Program-made: the position numbers and the translations under genes | Notes under the pieces: model-generated | Database searches by the model: none | What the model was told of the DNA's origin: nothing | What the model saw: only the letters and a program-made list of their open reading frames with translations | Shown: positions 35,036 to 42,787 of the stretch, in pieces | How positions within the stretch are numbered: the first letter of the stretch is position 1 | Layout: each line of letters begins with the position of its first letter | Assembly (NCBI RefSeq): GCF_020410765.1 | Contig: NZ_CP084541.1 | Coordinates: 558,001 to 622,000 of the forward strand | Source: Streptomyces marincola | GTDB lineage: Bacteria > Actinomycetota > Actinomycetes > Streptomycetales > Streptomycetaceae | DNA: 64,000 bases | Direction of reading: 5' to 3'

Positions 35036-35783
35036 CCTCCCCGCCCGGCCCGCGCCCCCGCCTGCCGGCCTTACGCTCGGTGAGCCACTCGTCCTCCTGC
35101 GGGTGGACGACCCGGTGCGCGATCACCCCGAGGGCCGCGCCGACCAGGGGCGCCAGGATGAACAGCCACAGCTGCACCAGCGCGTCCCCGCCCGCGAACA
35201 GCGCGGGCCCCAGGCTCCGCGCGGGGTTGAGGGAGGCGCCGGTCAGGGGAATGCCCACGAGGTGCACGACGCCGAGCGCCAGGCCGACGGGCAGCCCGTC
35301 GAGCCGTTCGAGCAGCAGGCCGCGGCTGACCGAGAGCCACACGAAGACGAGCAGGAACGCCAGCATCGCCTCCGCGACGAAGGCGCCGCCGGTCGAGAGG
35401 CCGACCGCCGACCTGTCGCCGTAGCCGTTGGTGCCGAACGCCTCGCTCGTCTCAAGTCCCGGCACCTGGTGGGCGACGAGGAAGAGCAGCGCGGCGCCGA
35501 CGACGGCGCCCAGGAACTGCGCCGCCCAGTACAGGCCCGCGGTCCGCAGCCCCATCCGGCCCGACAGCAGCACGCCGAGCGTCACGGCCGGGTTGACGTG
35601 CGCGCCCGAGACCGGGCCGAGCGCCCAGACGAGGGCGACCAGGGTGAGCCCGAAGGCCAGGGCTATGCCCAGCGTGCCGATGTACTCGCCGGCCAGTACC
35701 GCGGAACCGACGGCGAAGAAGACGAGGACCAGCGTGCCGAGGAATTCCGCCGCGAGCGGTTGCGGTTCTGTCTCCGCGGACAT
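35013..35783 (-). CDS. MIP-family channel (aquaporin Z-like)
   Basis: The 256-residue, six-helix membrane channel has both half-membrane NPA loops: GAHVNPAVTLG and GASLNPARSLGPA. The arginine after the second NPA (NPAR) is the selectivity-filter residue. Segments such as FLGTLVLVFFAVGSAVLAG and LWLFILAPLVGAALGVIAHRVV are transmembrane. The family members are water or glycerol channels; the sequence looks more like AqpZ (inference). An upstream fused reading frame covering the next gene is an artefact; ATG 35783 follows GGAGG. Confidence 0.93.
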   Translation of the reverse strand: MSAETEPQPLAAEFLGTLVLVFFAVGSAVLAGEYIGTLGIALAFGLTLVALVWALGPVSGAHVNPAVTLGVLLSGRMGLRTAGLYWAAQFLGAVVGAALLFLVAHQVPGLETSEAFGTNGYGDRSAVGLSTGGAFVAEAMLAFLLVFVWLSVSRGLLLERLDGLPVGLALGVVHLVGIPLTGASLNPARSLGPALFAGGDALVQLWLFILAPLVGAALGVIAHRVVHPQEDEWLTERKAGRRGRGPGGEASGEADR

Positions 35784-35883
35784 GAGCGCCCTCCTGTGCC
35801 TGTCGTGCGTCCTGGTCGCAGTCTGGGCCCCGGCCGGGCGCCGGTGCATCCCGGCTCGCGCCATCCGGGTGGCGCGCGGCGCC

Positions 35884-36609
35884 TCAGCGCCGGTAGGTCG
35901 GCCCCCCGGGGACCTCGCTCCCCGGCGGCAGCAGGGCGATGCGCAGGCCGCGGACCAGGCGCGTGCGCAGCACCTCGTGCGCGGCCAGGGCGCGGGCGAG
36001 GCCGCCGACGGTCTCCTCCGCGGGCGCCCGCGCGTCGAGCACGAGGGCCAGAGTGCCGTCCGCGTCACCGCCGGGCACGAGGCGGGCGGCCACGACCGCC
36101 GGTTCCGCCGCGAGCACGTCGTGCACGGCGCGTTCGACGTCCGGGCCCACGGCGGGGCCGCCGTCGGCGGCCACCGTGCGCAGCGCGGGTCCCGCCAGGG
36201 TGTAGGTGACCGGGCCCGCGAGATCGAGCACGAGCGCTCCCGCGCCCTCCTGGACGGCCGCCGACAGGGCCTGCCGCACGGTGACGGCGACGGGGCGCGC
36301 GTCCTCGCGCCACCGGGCGAGGGAGTCCGTTGAGGTGAAGACCGGCAGGGCCCGCCTGCCGTCGGGGACCTCAAGGGTGAGCACGGCCATGTCGCTGCTC
36401 TTCTCCCTGCGCAGCCCGTCCGGGCCGGTCTCGGCCTCGCCGAGCACCGCGACCACGGGCACGAGCAGCCGGGCGCCGGCCAGCGCGGCCAGGACGGCCG
36501 GCTCGGCCGCCCGGTCGCGGGCGTATGCGGCGAGTGCCCGCCGCAGGGCCGGGTCGGCCGTTCCGTCGTCGTCGGCGAACGCCGGTCGCGGGATGTTCTT
36601 GAGCGCCAC
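35884..36609 (-). CDS. SseB-family protein
   Basis: The 241-residue protein starts VALKNIPRPAFADDDGTADPALRRAL and contains ARLLVPVVAVLGE and ALPVFTSTDSLARW, the SseB N-terminal domain pattern found in many streptomycete proteins. The C-terminal half (VHDVLAAEPAVVAARLVPG) is an SseB C-terminal-like region. Enhanced serine sensitivity is the phenotype that named the family in E. coli, but the molecular function is unknown. No signal peptide. GTG start at 36609. Confidence 0.75.
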   Translation of the reverse strand: MALKNIPRPAFADDDGTADPALRRALAAYARDRAAEPAVLAALAGARLLVPVVAVLGEAETGPDGLRREKSSDMAVLTLEVPDGRRALPVFTSTDSLARWREDARPVAVTVRQALSAAVQEGAGALVLDLAGPVTYTLAGPALRTVAADGGPAVGPDVERAVHDVLAAEPAVVAARLVPGGDADGTLALVLDARAPAEETVGGLARALAAHEVLRTRLVRGLRIALLPPGSEVPGGPTYRR

Positions 36610-36733
36610 CCGACGAGGGTATGCGAGGGCCGCGCGCCGCGTGCGGGGGGCCCTCCCGGGGCGGTGGGCACCGTTACGCGTTCTTCATGCGACCGGCGCT
36701 GACTCGCAAGGGCGTGCGAGATAACGTGCCGTC

Positions 36734-37705
36734 ATGAATCTGCCGCGGCGTTTCCGCCCTGCCCTGGTGGTGCACACGGCGCTCGCGACCACGCTGCTCG
36801 CCATCACCGTCGCCGGGGACGCGGGCCCGCCGCCGCGGGGTCCTGAGGACCTGCCGCGGCCGGTGGACGACGCCGCGCCGGGCGACGCGGTGCCGGACGC
36901 CGCCCTCCGGCCGGCGTCCCCAGGACCGGGCGGCACCTCGCGGAGCCTGCTGGCGCCGCGCTCCGGCCCCGACTTCGTGCTCGCCGAGGCCATGGGCCCG
37001 CTGCTCGCCGGCGGCCCGGCGCGGATCTCCGTCTCGGTGCAGCCGCTCGCGGGCGGGCGGGGCGCGTCGTTCGGCGACGAGCGGTTCGACACCGCGAGCA
37101 TCGTCAAGGTCGACATCCTGGCGGCGCTGCTGCTCCAGGCGCAGGACGCGGGGCGCGCGTTGACCCCGGCGGAGCGGTCGCGGGCCGAGGTGATGATCCG
37201 GAACAGCGACAACGAGGCGACCGACGCGCTGTGGCTGTCCATAGGCGGCGCCGCGGGCCTCGACACGGCCAACCGGCGGCTCGGCCTGGCCGCCACCACC
37301 GGGGGCGCCGGGGGGCACTGGGGCCTCACCCAGACCACGAGCAAGGACCAGGTGGCGCTGCTGCGCGCGATATTCGGTGAGCGGTCCGCGCTCGCCCCGG
37401 CCTCGCGCGCCTACATCCGCGACCTGATGGGCGGCGTCGTGGACGGCCAGCGGTGGGGGGTCTCCGCGGCGGCCGACGGCGCGTTCGAGCTGAAGAACGG
37501 CTGGCTGCCGCGGACCGGCACCGAGCTGTGGGACATCAACAGCATCGGCCGGGTCACCGCGGGCGGCCGGGACTACCTGGTGGCCGTGGTGTCCGACGGG
37601 CACGCGACGCGCGAGGAGGGCATCGCGGCGGTCGAGGCGGCGGCGGAGGCCGCCGTGGCGTCGCTCACCGCGGCGGATGGCCCGGCCGCGCGGCCGGAGG
37701 TCTGA
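36734..37705 (+). CDS. Secreted beta-lactamase-like serine hydrolase
   Basis: The 323-residue protein has a signal peptide or signal anchor (RRFRPALVVHTALATTLLAITVAG) and a Pro-rich region. A class A beta-lactamase/penicillin-binding fold follows, with S-x-x-K in TASIVKVD, the S-D-N motif in IRNSDNEATD, and K-N-G in ELKNGWLPR replacing the KTG box. All three catalytic motifs are present, so it is probably an active peptidase, esterase or beta-lactamase at the cell surface. It probably lacks a leader, with TAACGT just before ATG. It converges on the mycosin gene, overlapping it by 41 bp. Confidence 0.85.
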   Translation: MNLPRRFRPALVVHTALATTLLAITVAGDAGPPPRGPEDLPRPVDDAAPGDAVPDAALRPASPGPGGTSRSLLAPRSGPDFVLAEAMGPLLAGGPARISVSVQPLAGGRGASFGDERFDTASIVKVDILAALLLQAQDAGRALTPAERSRAEVMIRNSDNEATDALWLSIGGAAGLDTANRRLGLAATTGGAGGHWGLTQTTSKDQVALLRAIFGERSALAPASRAYIRDLMGGVVDGQRWGVSAAADGAFELKNGWLPRTGTELWDINSIGRVTAGGRDYLVAVVSDGHATREEGIAAVEAAAEAAVASLTAADGPAARPEV

Positions 37706-38888
37706 GCCCGCCCCGCCGGCGGGCGATCCGCCCGGTGAGCAGCGCGCCCGAGGCGCCGAGCAGCAGCACGCCGATGCCGCCGGAGACCGGCGCGAGCCAG
37801 GCCGTGCCGCCGGAGCCGGCGGCCTCCTCGCGCGGGCCGGGGCCGAAGTACTCGGCGCCGTGCGGGCCCGCGGCCGGTTCCAGGGGCCGGCCGGTGAGTC
37901 CGGCGGCGGCCTCGATCGCGGCGGCCGGGTCGACCGTTCCGCTGCCGATGGCGTCGTTGCGGCCCTCGCGCGGCGGGTCCTGCGCGGTGCTCGCGAGCAG
38001 GTCGCGCACCTGGGCCGGGGTCAGTTCCGGGTGGGCGGCGAGCAGCAGGGCGGCGGAGCCGGAGACGAACGCGGCGGCGGCGGACGTTCCCCAGCCGGTG
38101 TAGTACTCGCGGTCGGGGTCCGCGACGATCACGTCCTTGCCCGGCGCGCAGACGGTGGCGTACCAGCGGCGCGTGGAGAACTCCGCGGGGCGTCCGCCGC
38201 GGTCCACCGCGGCGACCGCGATGACGCCGGGGTAGCCGGCCGGGTAGGAGACGGGGTCGCCGCGTTCGCCGCCGTTGCCGGCCGAGGCGACGACGACCGC
38301 GCCCCGGGCGAGGGCGTAGCGGACGGCGGCGTCCTCGGCCGGGTCGGGGTGGGCGGACTCGCTGTCGTCGCCCAGGGAGAGGTTGATGACGTCGGCGCCC
38401 TGGTCGGCGGCCCACCTGATGCCGTCGGCGAGCGCGCCGGAACGCGCCTCCCGGGCCTCGTCCCGCTGCGGGTCGTCGTCTTCGAGCAGCACGCGGACGG
38501 GCAGCACGGTGGCCTCGGGGGCGACGCCGATGATGCCCGAGTCGCGGCCCGCGCCGTGGCCGCGGCCGGCGATGATGCCGGCCATGGCCGTGCCGTGCGC
38601 GGCCCACTCCGGGTCGCCGGGCTCGGCGCCCATGCCGACGAAGTCCGTGCCCCGGCGCACCGCGCCGGCCAGGTCGGGGTGGGTGGGGTCGACGCCGGTG
38701 TCGAGCACGGCGACGGTGACGCCGTGGCCCCGGGTCGTCTGCCAGGCGGCGGGCGCGTTGATGGCGTCCAGGGCCCACTGCTGCTGGTCGCGTATCGAGT
38801 CGGCGCGGGCCGCCGTCGCGGGCAGCGGCGCGACGGCCAGCACACAGGCCAGGGCCAGGGCGCCGCGCGCGCGGGACCCGCCGGTCAC
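37665..38888 (-). CDS. Mycosin-type membrane-anchored S8 serine protease
   Basis: The 407-residue protein has a signal peptide (about 1-30) and a subtilase domain with catalytic Asp63 (VAVLDTGVD), His99 (HGTAMAG) and Ser269 (GWGTSAAAAFVSG), plus oxyanion Asn205 (SAGNGG). A C-terminal transmembrane helix (APVSGGIGVLLLGASGALL) and a basic tail follow. This layout matches type VII secretion mycosins, but no ESX components (EccB-E, WXG100) are nearby. The start GTG overlaps the stop of the upstream membrane protein (GTGA), suggesting coupled synthesis. Confidence 0.92.
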   Translation of the reverse strand: MTGGSRARGALALACVLAVAPLPATAARADSIRDQQQWALDAINAPAAWQTTRGHGVTVAVLDTGVDPTHPDLAGAVRRGTDFVGMGAEPGDPEWAAHGTAMAGIIAGRGHGAGRDSGIIGVAPEATVLPVRVLLEDDDPQRDEAREARSGALADGIRWAADQGADVINLSLGDDSESAHPDPAEDAAVRYALARGAVVVASAGNGGERGDPVSYPAGYPGVIAVAAVDRGGRPAEFSTRRWYATVCAPGKDVIVADPDREYYTGWGTSAAAAFVSGSAALLLAAHPELTPAQVRDLLASTAQDPPREGRNDAIGSGTVDPAAAIEAAAGLTGRPLEPAAGPHGAEYFGPGPREEAAGSGGTAWLAPVSGGIGVLLLGASGALLTGRIARRRGGLRPPAARPGHPPR

Positions 38889-39922
38889 CGCGGCTCCTCC
38901 GCGTACCGTTCCGCGGTGGTCACGAGCCGCTCCTCGACGTGGCCGGTCAGGCCGCGGGCGTCGTGGCCGAGTCCTGCGAGGGCCGCGGTGCTGTCGTGGC
39001 CCTCCGCGGTGGCCGCGGCGGCGGGCTCGGGGGTGCCGTACACCCGGCCGTCGGCGAATCCCGAGACCCCCCAGGCGACGACGGGCAGTCCCGGCACGAC
39101 GCCGATGGTCCAGCTGGCGCGCTGCCGGGGGCCGAAGTCCTCGGCGGCGGTGCCGGGGGCGGCGTAGGGCAGCGGCAGCAGGTCGGGGCGCGCGGCCAGT
39201 TCCTCGTCGGTGAGCCTGGCGTCGAGCGCCGCCATGGCGCCGGCGTCGGCCTCGGTGAACAGCAGGCCCACCGTGGTCACCGAGGTCTCCGTCTCGTCGG
39301 TGTAGGTGGCGCGCAGGAGCCGGTGGCAGCCGACGGCGGCGAGGACTTCGGAGAGCAGGGGATCGAACGCCTCGGCGCAGGTGCTGTCGGGGGCGACGGC
39401 GACGCGCACCCAGCGCCGGTCGGCGCCGCCGGGTCCCGCGCCCTCGCCGGTGATCTCGGGCGGGAACAGCTCGTCCACGGGCACCTCGCGCCACAGCCCG
39501 CGGCGCGCGTCGAACGCGACCTCCGCCGCCGTGCGGTCGTCCCCGCCCGCCAGCCAGGTGCCCGCCGCCGCGCCGCCGAGCAGCCCGGTGCCGAGCACGC
39601 CGAGCACGAGGGCGGCGGCCAGCCGGGACGAGGCGTGGGCGGTGGCGGCACGCAGCAGCGCGCCGGCCCGGCGGCGCGGGCGCGCCGCGGGCGGCGGCAC
39701 GTGCGGGGGCACCGGTGGCGGCTCGCCGGCGGCCGGCGGGTGTCCCGGGGGCCGCGGCGCCGAACGGGGCGCCGCGGCGGGGCGGGGCGGGGCGACCGGG
39801 TGCGGGGGCGCGGCCGGGCGCGGGAAGCGCGCGGCTCTCGGGGGCGCGGGGCGCCGGGGCGGGACAGCCGGGGGCGTCAGGGGCGGCAGTGGTGAAGACC
39901 GCGGTCCCTGCTCGGTGCTCAT
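38885..39922 (-). CDS. Proline-rich single-pass membrane protein, unknown family
   Basis: The 345-residue protein has a cytoplasmic N-terminal segment of about 85 residues almost entirely Pro/Ala/Arg. One transmembrane helix follows (about 101-126, LAAALVLGVLGTGLLGG). The extracellular domain of about 215 residues includes two cysteines (STCAEAFDPLL and VGCHRLLRATY) that could form a disulfide. No family is recognised. It is translationally coupled to the mycosin-type protease, so it may be a partner, substrate or inhibitor of it (inference). ATG 39922 lies seven bases after GGGGAG. Confidence 0.75.
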   Translation of the reverse strand: MSTEQGPRSSPLPPLTPPAVPPRRPAPPRAARFPRPAAPPHPVAPPRPAAAPRSAPRPPGHPPAAGEPPPVPPHVPPPAARPRRRAGALLRAATAHASSRLAAALVLGVLGTGLLGGAAAGTWLAGGDDRTAAEVAFDARRGLWREVPVDELFPPEITGEGAGPGGADRRWVRVAVAPDSTCAEAFDPLLSEVLAAVGCHRLLRATYTDETETSVTTVGLLFTEADAGAMAALDARLTDEELAARPDLLPLPYAAPGTAAEDFGPRQRASWTIGVVPGLPVVAWGVSGFADGRVYGTPEPAAAATAEGHDSTAALAGLGHDARGLTGHVEERLVTTAERYAEEPR

Positions 39923-39998
39923 CCCCACACTCCCCGGCCGCCCGGCTGCCCGCTGGTCACCTGTGCACGATCGACTCGGTCACTTTACGTGTGCCTGC

Positions 39999-40919
39999 TC
40001 AGACTTCGGTACCTGCCCCGGGCGCGGCGGCCCGCACGCCGAGGACGACGCGGTCGATGTCCTCGGGCGGCGGCGCCTCGTCCCCGATGTCGAAGCCGGC
40101 GCGGATGACGACGAGCCCGCCGCTGCCGTCGGGCGCGGGGAAGGCCGCGGACTCGACGTGGGCGGCGGTGCCCGAGGCCGTTTCGATGCGGGTGCGGACG
40201 CGGTATCCGTCCTGCCCGGCGAACGTGGCGGCCTCGGCGAGCACTTCCTCCCGCTCGGTGATGGCCCCGTAGGTGTCCTCGCCGTACGAGGCGCTCTCGG
40301 CCGCGCCGATGTCGGCCCGCACGTACTCCTCGGGCGGGACGTTCGCGGCCCCGGGTATGAAGCCCAGGCTCACGCCGGCGCGCAGGCAGGTGGCGGTCCC
40401 GCCGCCCGGGCAGGGGTGGGGGCCGATGCCGACGGCGGCGCCGCCGTCCTGCCCCATCTCCTCCCAGCCGTCGAGGAGCGGCAGGGCGACGCCCCCGGGC
40501 GCGGCCTCGGTGTGCGAGCCGCCCTCGCGGGCGTCGTCCCCCGACTCCTCGTCCCCCTCGGCGAGGGCGCCCACGCCCGCGGGCCGGCCGTCCCCGTCGC
40601 CCGGCAGGACCAGCGCCCCGGCCACGAGCGCGGCGGCGAGCGCGAGGCCGCCGACGACGATGCCGGCCCGCGGGCCCCGGCGGGCCGTGGCCCGCGGGGC
40701 GAACGGCGGCGGGGGCGGCGCGCCGGGCGTCCCGCCGGGCGGGAACGGCGCCGCGCCGGGCGGCGTGCTGCCCGGCGCGGTCGCGGGGACGGCGGGATTC
40801 GTCCCGGCCTCGCGGGTGTGATCGGTCCACGCGGAGCCGTCCCACCAGCGTTCCGGTGCGGGCCCCTGGCCGGTGTGGCTCGGGTCGGAGTACCACCCGG
40901 GCGGAGTCGTTGCGCTCAC
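39999..40919 (-). CDS. DUF2510 domain single-pass membrane protein
   Basis: The 306-residue protein begins with a DUF2510 motif (TPPGWYSDPSHTG ... RWWDGSAWTDHT, about residues 5-36). Then come a Pro/Gly-rich linker, a transmembrane helix (GIVVGGLALAAALVAGALVL) and an extracytoplasmic domain of about 150 residues with two cysteines (HPCPGGG, ATCLRAG). DUF2510 segments are common on actinobacterial membrane proteins and may interact with proteins or the envelope. GTG 40919 is used; no strong ribosome site is visible. Function unknown. Confidence 0.78.
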   Translation of the reverse strand: MSATTPPGWYSDPSHTGQGPAPERWWDGSAWTDHTREAGTNPAVPATAPGSTPPGAAPFPPGGTPGAPPPPPFAPRATARRGPRAGIVVGGLALAAALVAGALVLPGDGDGRPAGVGALAEGDEESGDDAREGGSHTEAAPGGVALPLLDGWEEMGQDGGAAVGIGPHPCPGGGTATCLRAGVSLGFIPGAANVPPEEYVRADIGAAESASYGEDTYGAITEREEVLAEAATFAGQDGYRVRTRIETASGTAAHVESAAFPAPDGSGGLVVIRAGFDIGDEAPPPEDIDRVVLGVRAAAPGAGTEV

Positions 40920-41100
40920 AGACGGAAACTTCTCACACCGGGGCCGTCCCGGCCACCTCCCCGTCGGCCAGGGGGTTCCGCCGGCGGGCGCGGGCGCGCG
41001 CCGGGTGCCCGGAATGCCACCGCCTGCGGGGAGTTGGGCCGCGGCGGGGCCGCCCCGGGCCGCACCGGGCAGCACCGGAGCCGTCGCGGGCGGACCGCGC

Positions 41101-41145
41101 GCCACCACGCGCGCGGGCGCGGGCGCCGGGTGCGCGCGTGGTGGC
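41101..41145. repeat. 14-bp perfect inverted repeat in a divergent intergenic region
   Basis: GCCACCACGCGCGC (41101-41114) and GCGCGCGTGGTGGC (41132-41145) are exact inverted copies with a 17-bp spacer. They lie between the divergent DUF2510 and amidotransferase genes. It may be an operator or an RNA hairpin in either leader. The 366-bp gap 40920-41285 otherwise contains only the two repeats listed next. Confidence 0.6.
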
Positions 41146-41200
41146 CATCGGCCCCGTCGCCTTCTACAGTCGGCTCACCGTCCGGCGGCCACGGCGCCGG

Positions 41201-41246
41201 AGGCGTCAGGCGAGGCGTCAGGCGGCTCCGGCCGACCGGAGCCGCC
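41201..41246. repeat. Tandem 12-bp direct repeat fused to an 11-bp hairpin
   Basis: AGGCGTCAGGCG occurs twice in tandem (41201-41212, 41213-41224). It runs into GGCGGCTCCGG (41221-41231), loop CCGA, CCGGAGCCGCC (41236-41246), a perfect 11-bp stem with a 4-base loop. The hairpin ends 39 bp before the amidotransferase GTG, so it would lie in that gene's leader. Confidence 0.6.
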
Positions 41247-41285
41247 CGGCATACCGGCGGCCTGCGATGACCGAGGGGAGCGGGA

Positions 41286-42032
41286 GTGCGACCACCCTTG
41301 ATCGGCGTCAGCACCTATCTGGAGGATTCTGTCCGCTGGGGGGTGTGGCACGACTCGGCGGCACTGCTGCCGGCCGGCTACCACCGGCTGGTGCGGCGCG
41401 CGGGCGGCCTCGCGGTCCTGCTGCCGCCGGACGAGGCGCCCGCGGCGGTGGCCGCGGTGACCCGGCTCGACGGGCTGGTGATCGCGGGCGGCCCCGACGT
41501 CGACCCGGCCTGCTACGGCGCGGCGCGCGATCCGCGCACCGGCCCGCCCGCGCCGGAGCGGGACCGCTGGGAGCTGGCCCTGATCGAGGCGGCGCTCGAC
41601 CGGCGGCTGCCCCTGCTCGGGGTGTGCCGGGGCATGCAGTTGCTGAACGTGGCGCTCGGCGGCAGCCTGCGCCAGCACGTCGACGGCCACGCCGGGCCGC
41701 CCGGCGTCTTCACCGAGCACGAGGTGCGGCCCGTCGCCGGAACGTCGCTCGCCGCGGTGCTGCCCGGGCCGTTCGCCGTGACCGCCTACCACCACCAGGC
41801 GGTCGACGTGCTCGGCCACGGCCTGGTCGCGTCCGCCTTCGCGCCGGACGGCACGGTCGAGGCGGTCGAACTGCCCGTTCCCGGCGGCCTCGTGCTGGGC
41901 GTGCAGTGGCACCCGGAGGCGGGCGGCGGTCCGCACGACGTGGCGGTCATGCGGGCCCTGACCGGCGCCGCGACCGCCGGGGCGGCCCGCTCGCCCGGGG
42001 TGCCGGGGCCCGCCGGCCCGCCCGGCGGCTGA
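41286..42032 (+). CDS. Class I glutamine amidotransferase-like hydrolase (PuuD family)
   Basis: The 248-residue protein resembles gamma-glutamyl-gamma-aminobutyrate hydrolases. It has PLIGVSTYLED at the start, GLVIAGGPDVDP, and the nucleophile elbow LLGVCRGMQLLNV with the catalytic Cys near residue 117. The C-terminal VQWHPE supplies His and Glu. These enzymes release glutamate from gamma-glutamyl amines. No glutamine synthetase-like partner is nearby. GTG 41286 follows GAGGGGAG. Confidence 0.88.
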   Translation: MRPPLIGVSTYLEDSVRWGVWHDSAALLPAGYHRLVRRAGGLAVLLPPDEAPAAVAAVTRLDGLVIAGGPDVDPACYGAARDPRTGPPAPERDRWELALIEAALDRRLPLLGVCRGMQLLNVALGGSLRQHVDGHAGPPGVFTEHEVRPVAGTSLAAVLPGPFAVTAYHHQAVDVLGHGLVASAFAPDGTVEAVELPVPGGLVLGVQWHPEAGGGPHDVAVMRALTGAATAGAARSPGVPGPAGPPGG

Positions 42033-42046
42033 GCGCCGGCAGGGCG

Positions 42047-42787
42047 TCAGCGCGCGGCGGCGAGCGCCGCGCCCAGCACGGCGGGCGCCTCGGCCAGGGA
42101 GGGTCCGTACCAGGTGAGGTGCCGGCCGCTGACGAGGGCGGCGGGCAGTCCGGGGAACGCCTCGGGCCCGTCGTCGGCCGAGAAGGCGTACGGCTCGTCG
42201 GGCAGGACGACGAGGTCGGCGCGGCCCGGTGCGGTCAGTTCCGCGAGCGGGACGCGCGGATAGCGTTCGGCGTGGTCCGCGTACACGTTGCGCACGCCGA
42301 GCCGGCGCAGCACGTCGCCCGCGAAGGTGTCCCGGCCGAGCACCATCCACGGGCGCCGCCACACCGGCACCACGGCGGCCCGGTCGCGGTCGGCCGGGAC
42401 CGCGGCCCGCCAGGCCGCCTCGGCCCGTTCAAGCCACGGCGGCCCGGGCAGGCCGCAGGCGGCGAGCACGCGGGTCAGCTCGGTGAACGCCTCGGGCAGC
42501 GAGCGCACCCGGGTGACCAGGACGTCGAGCCCCGCGGCCCTGAGCGCGTCCAGGTCGGGCCGCCGGTTCTCCTCCTCGTTGGCGAGCACGAGGCCGGGGC
42601 GCAGCGCGACGATCCGCGCCACGTCGGGGTTCTTAGTGCCGCCCACCCGGGCGACCTCAAGGTCCTCCGGGTGGGCGCACCAGTCGGTGGCCCCCGCGAG
42701 CAGCCCGGGCGCGGTCGCCGCGACCGCCTCGGTCAGCGACGGCACGAGGGAGACCACGCGCCCCGGGCCCGTGCCGCTCCCGTTCAC
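42047..42787 (-). CDS. Helical-backbone metal receptor-like protein without signal peptide
   Basis: The 246-residue protein has the fold of BtuF/FhuD-type periplasmic receptors: RVVSLVPSLTEAVAAT at the start, GGTKNPDVARIVALRPGLVLANEEEN, and a long linking helix before a second domain ending in ADLVVLPDEPYAF. These usually bind cobalamin or siderophores for ABC import. Here no signal peptide or lipobox precedes the fold and no permease is nearby, so a cytosolic role is likely. The GTG start overlaps the antiporter stop (GTGA), so the two are coupled. Confidence 0.82.
   Translation of the reverse strand: MNGSGTGPGRVVSLVPSLTEAVAATAPGLLAGATDWCAHPEDLEVARVGGTKNPDVARIVALRPGLVLANEEENRRPDLDALRAAGLDVLVTRVRSLPEAFTELTRVLAACGLPGPPWLERAEAAWRAAVPADRDRAAVVPVWRRPWMVLGRDTFAGDVLRRLGVRNVYADHAERYPRVPLAELTAPGRADLVVLPDEPYAFSADDGPEAFPGLPAALVSGRHLTWYGPSLAEAPAVLGAALAAAR

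Noticed and set aside
35013..36671. 552-codon open frame spanning SseB and aquaporin genes
   Set aside because: Only the C-terminal part is aquaporin; the rest is the shadow of the SseB gene in another frame.
37665..39494. 609-codon frame extending the mycosin upstream
   Set aside because: The signal peptide begins at GTG 38888; the extension is the shadow of the upstream membrane protein gene.
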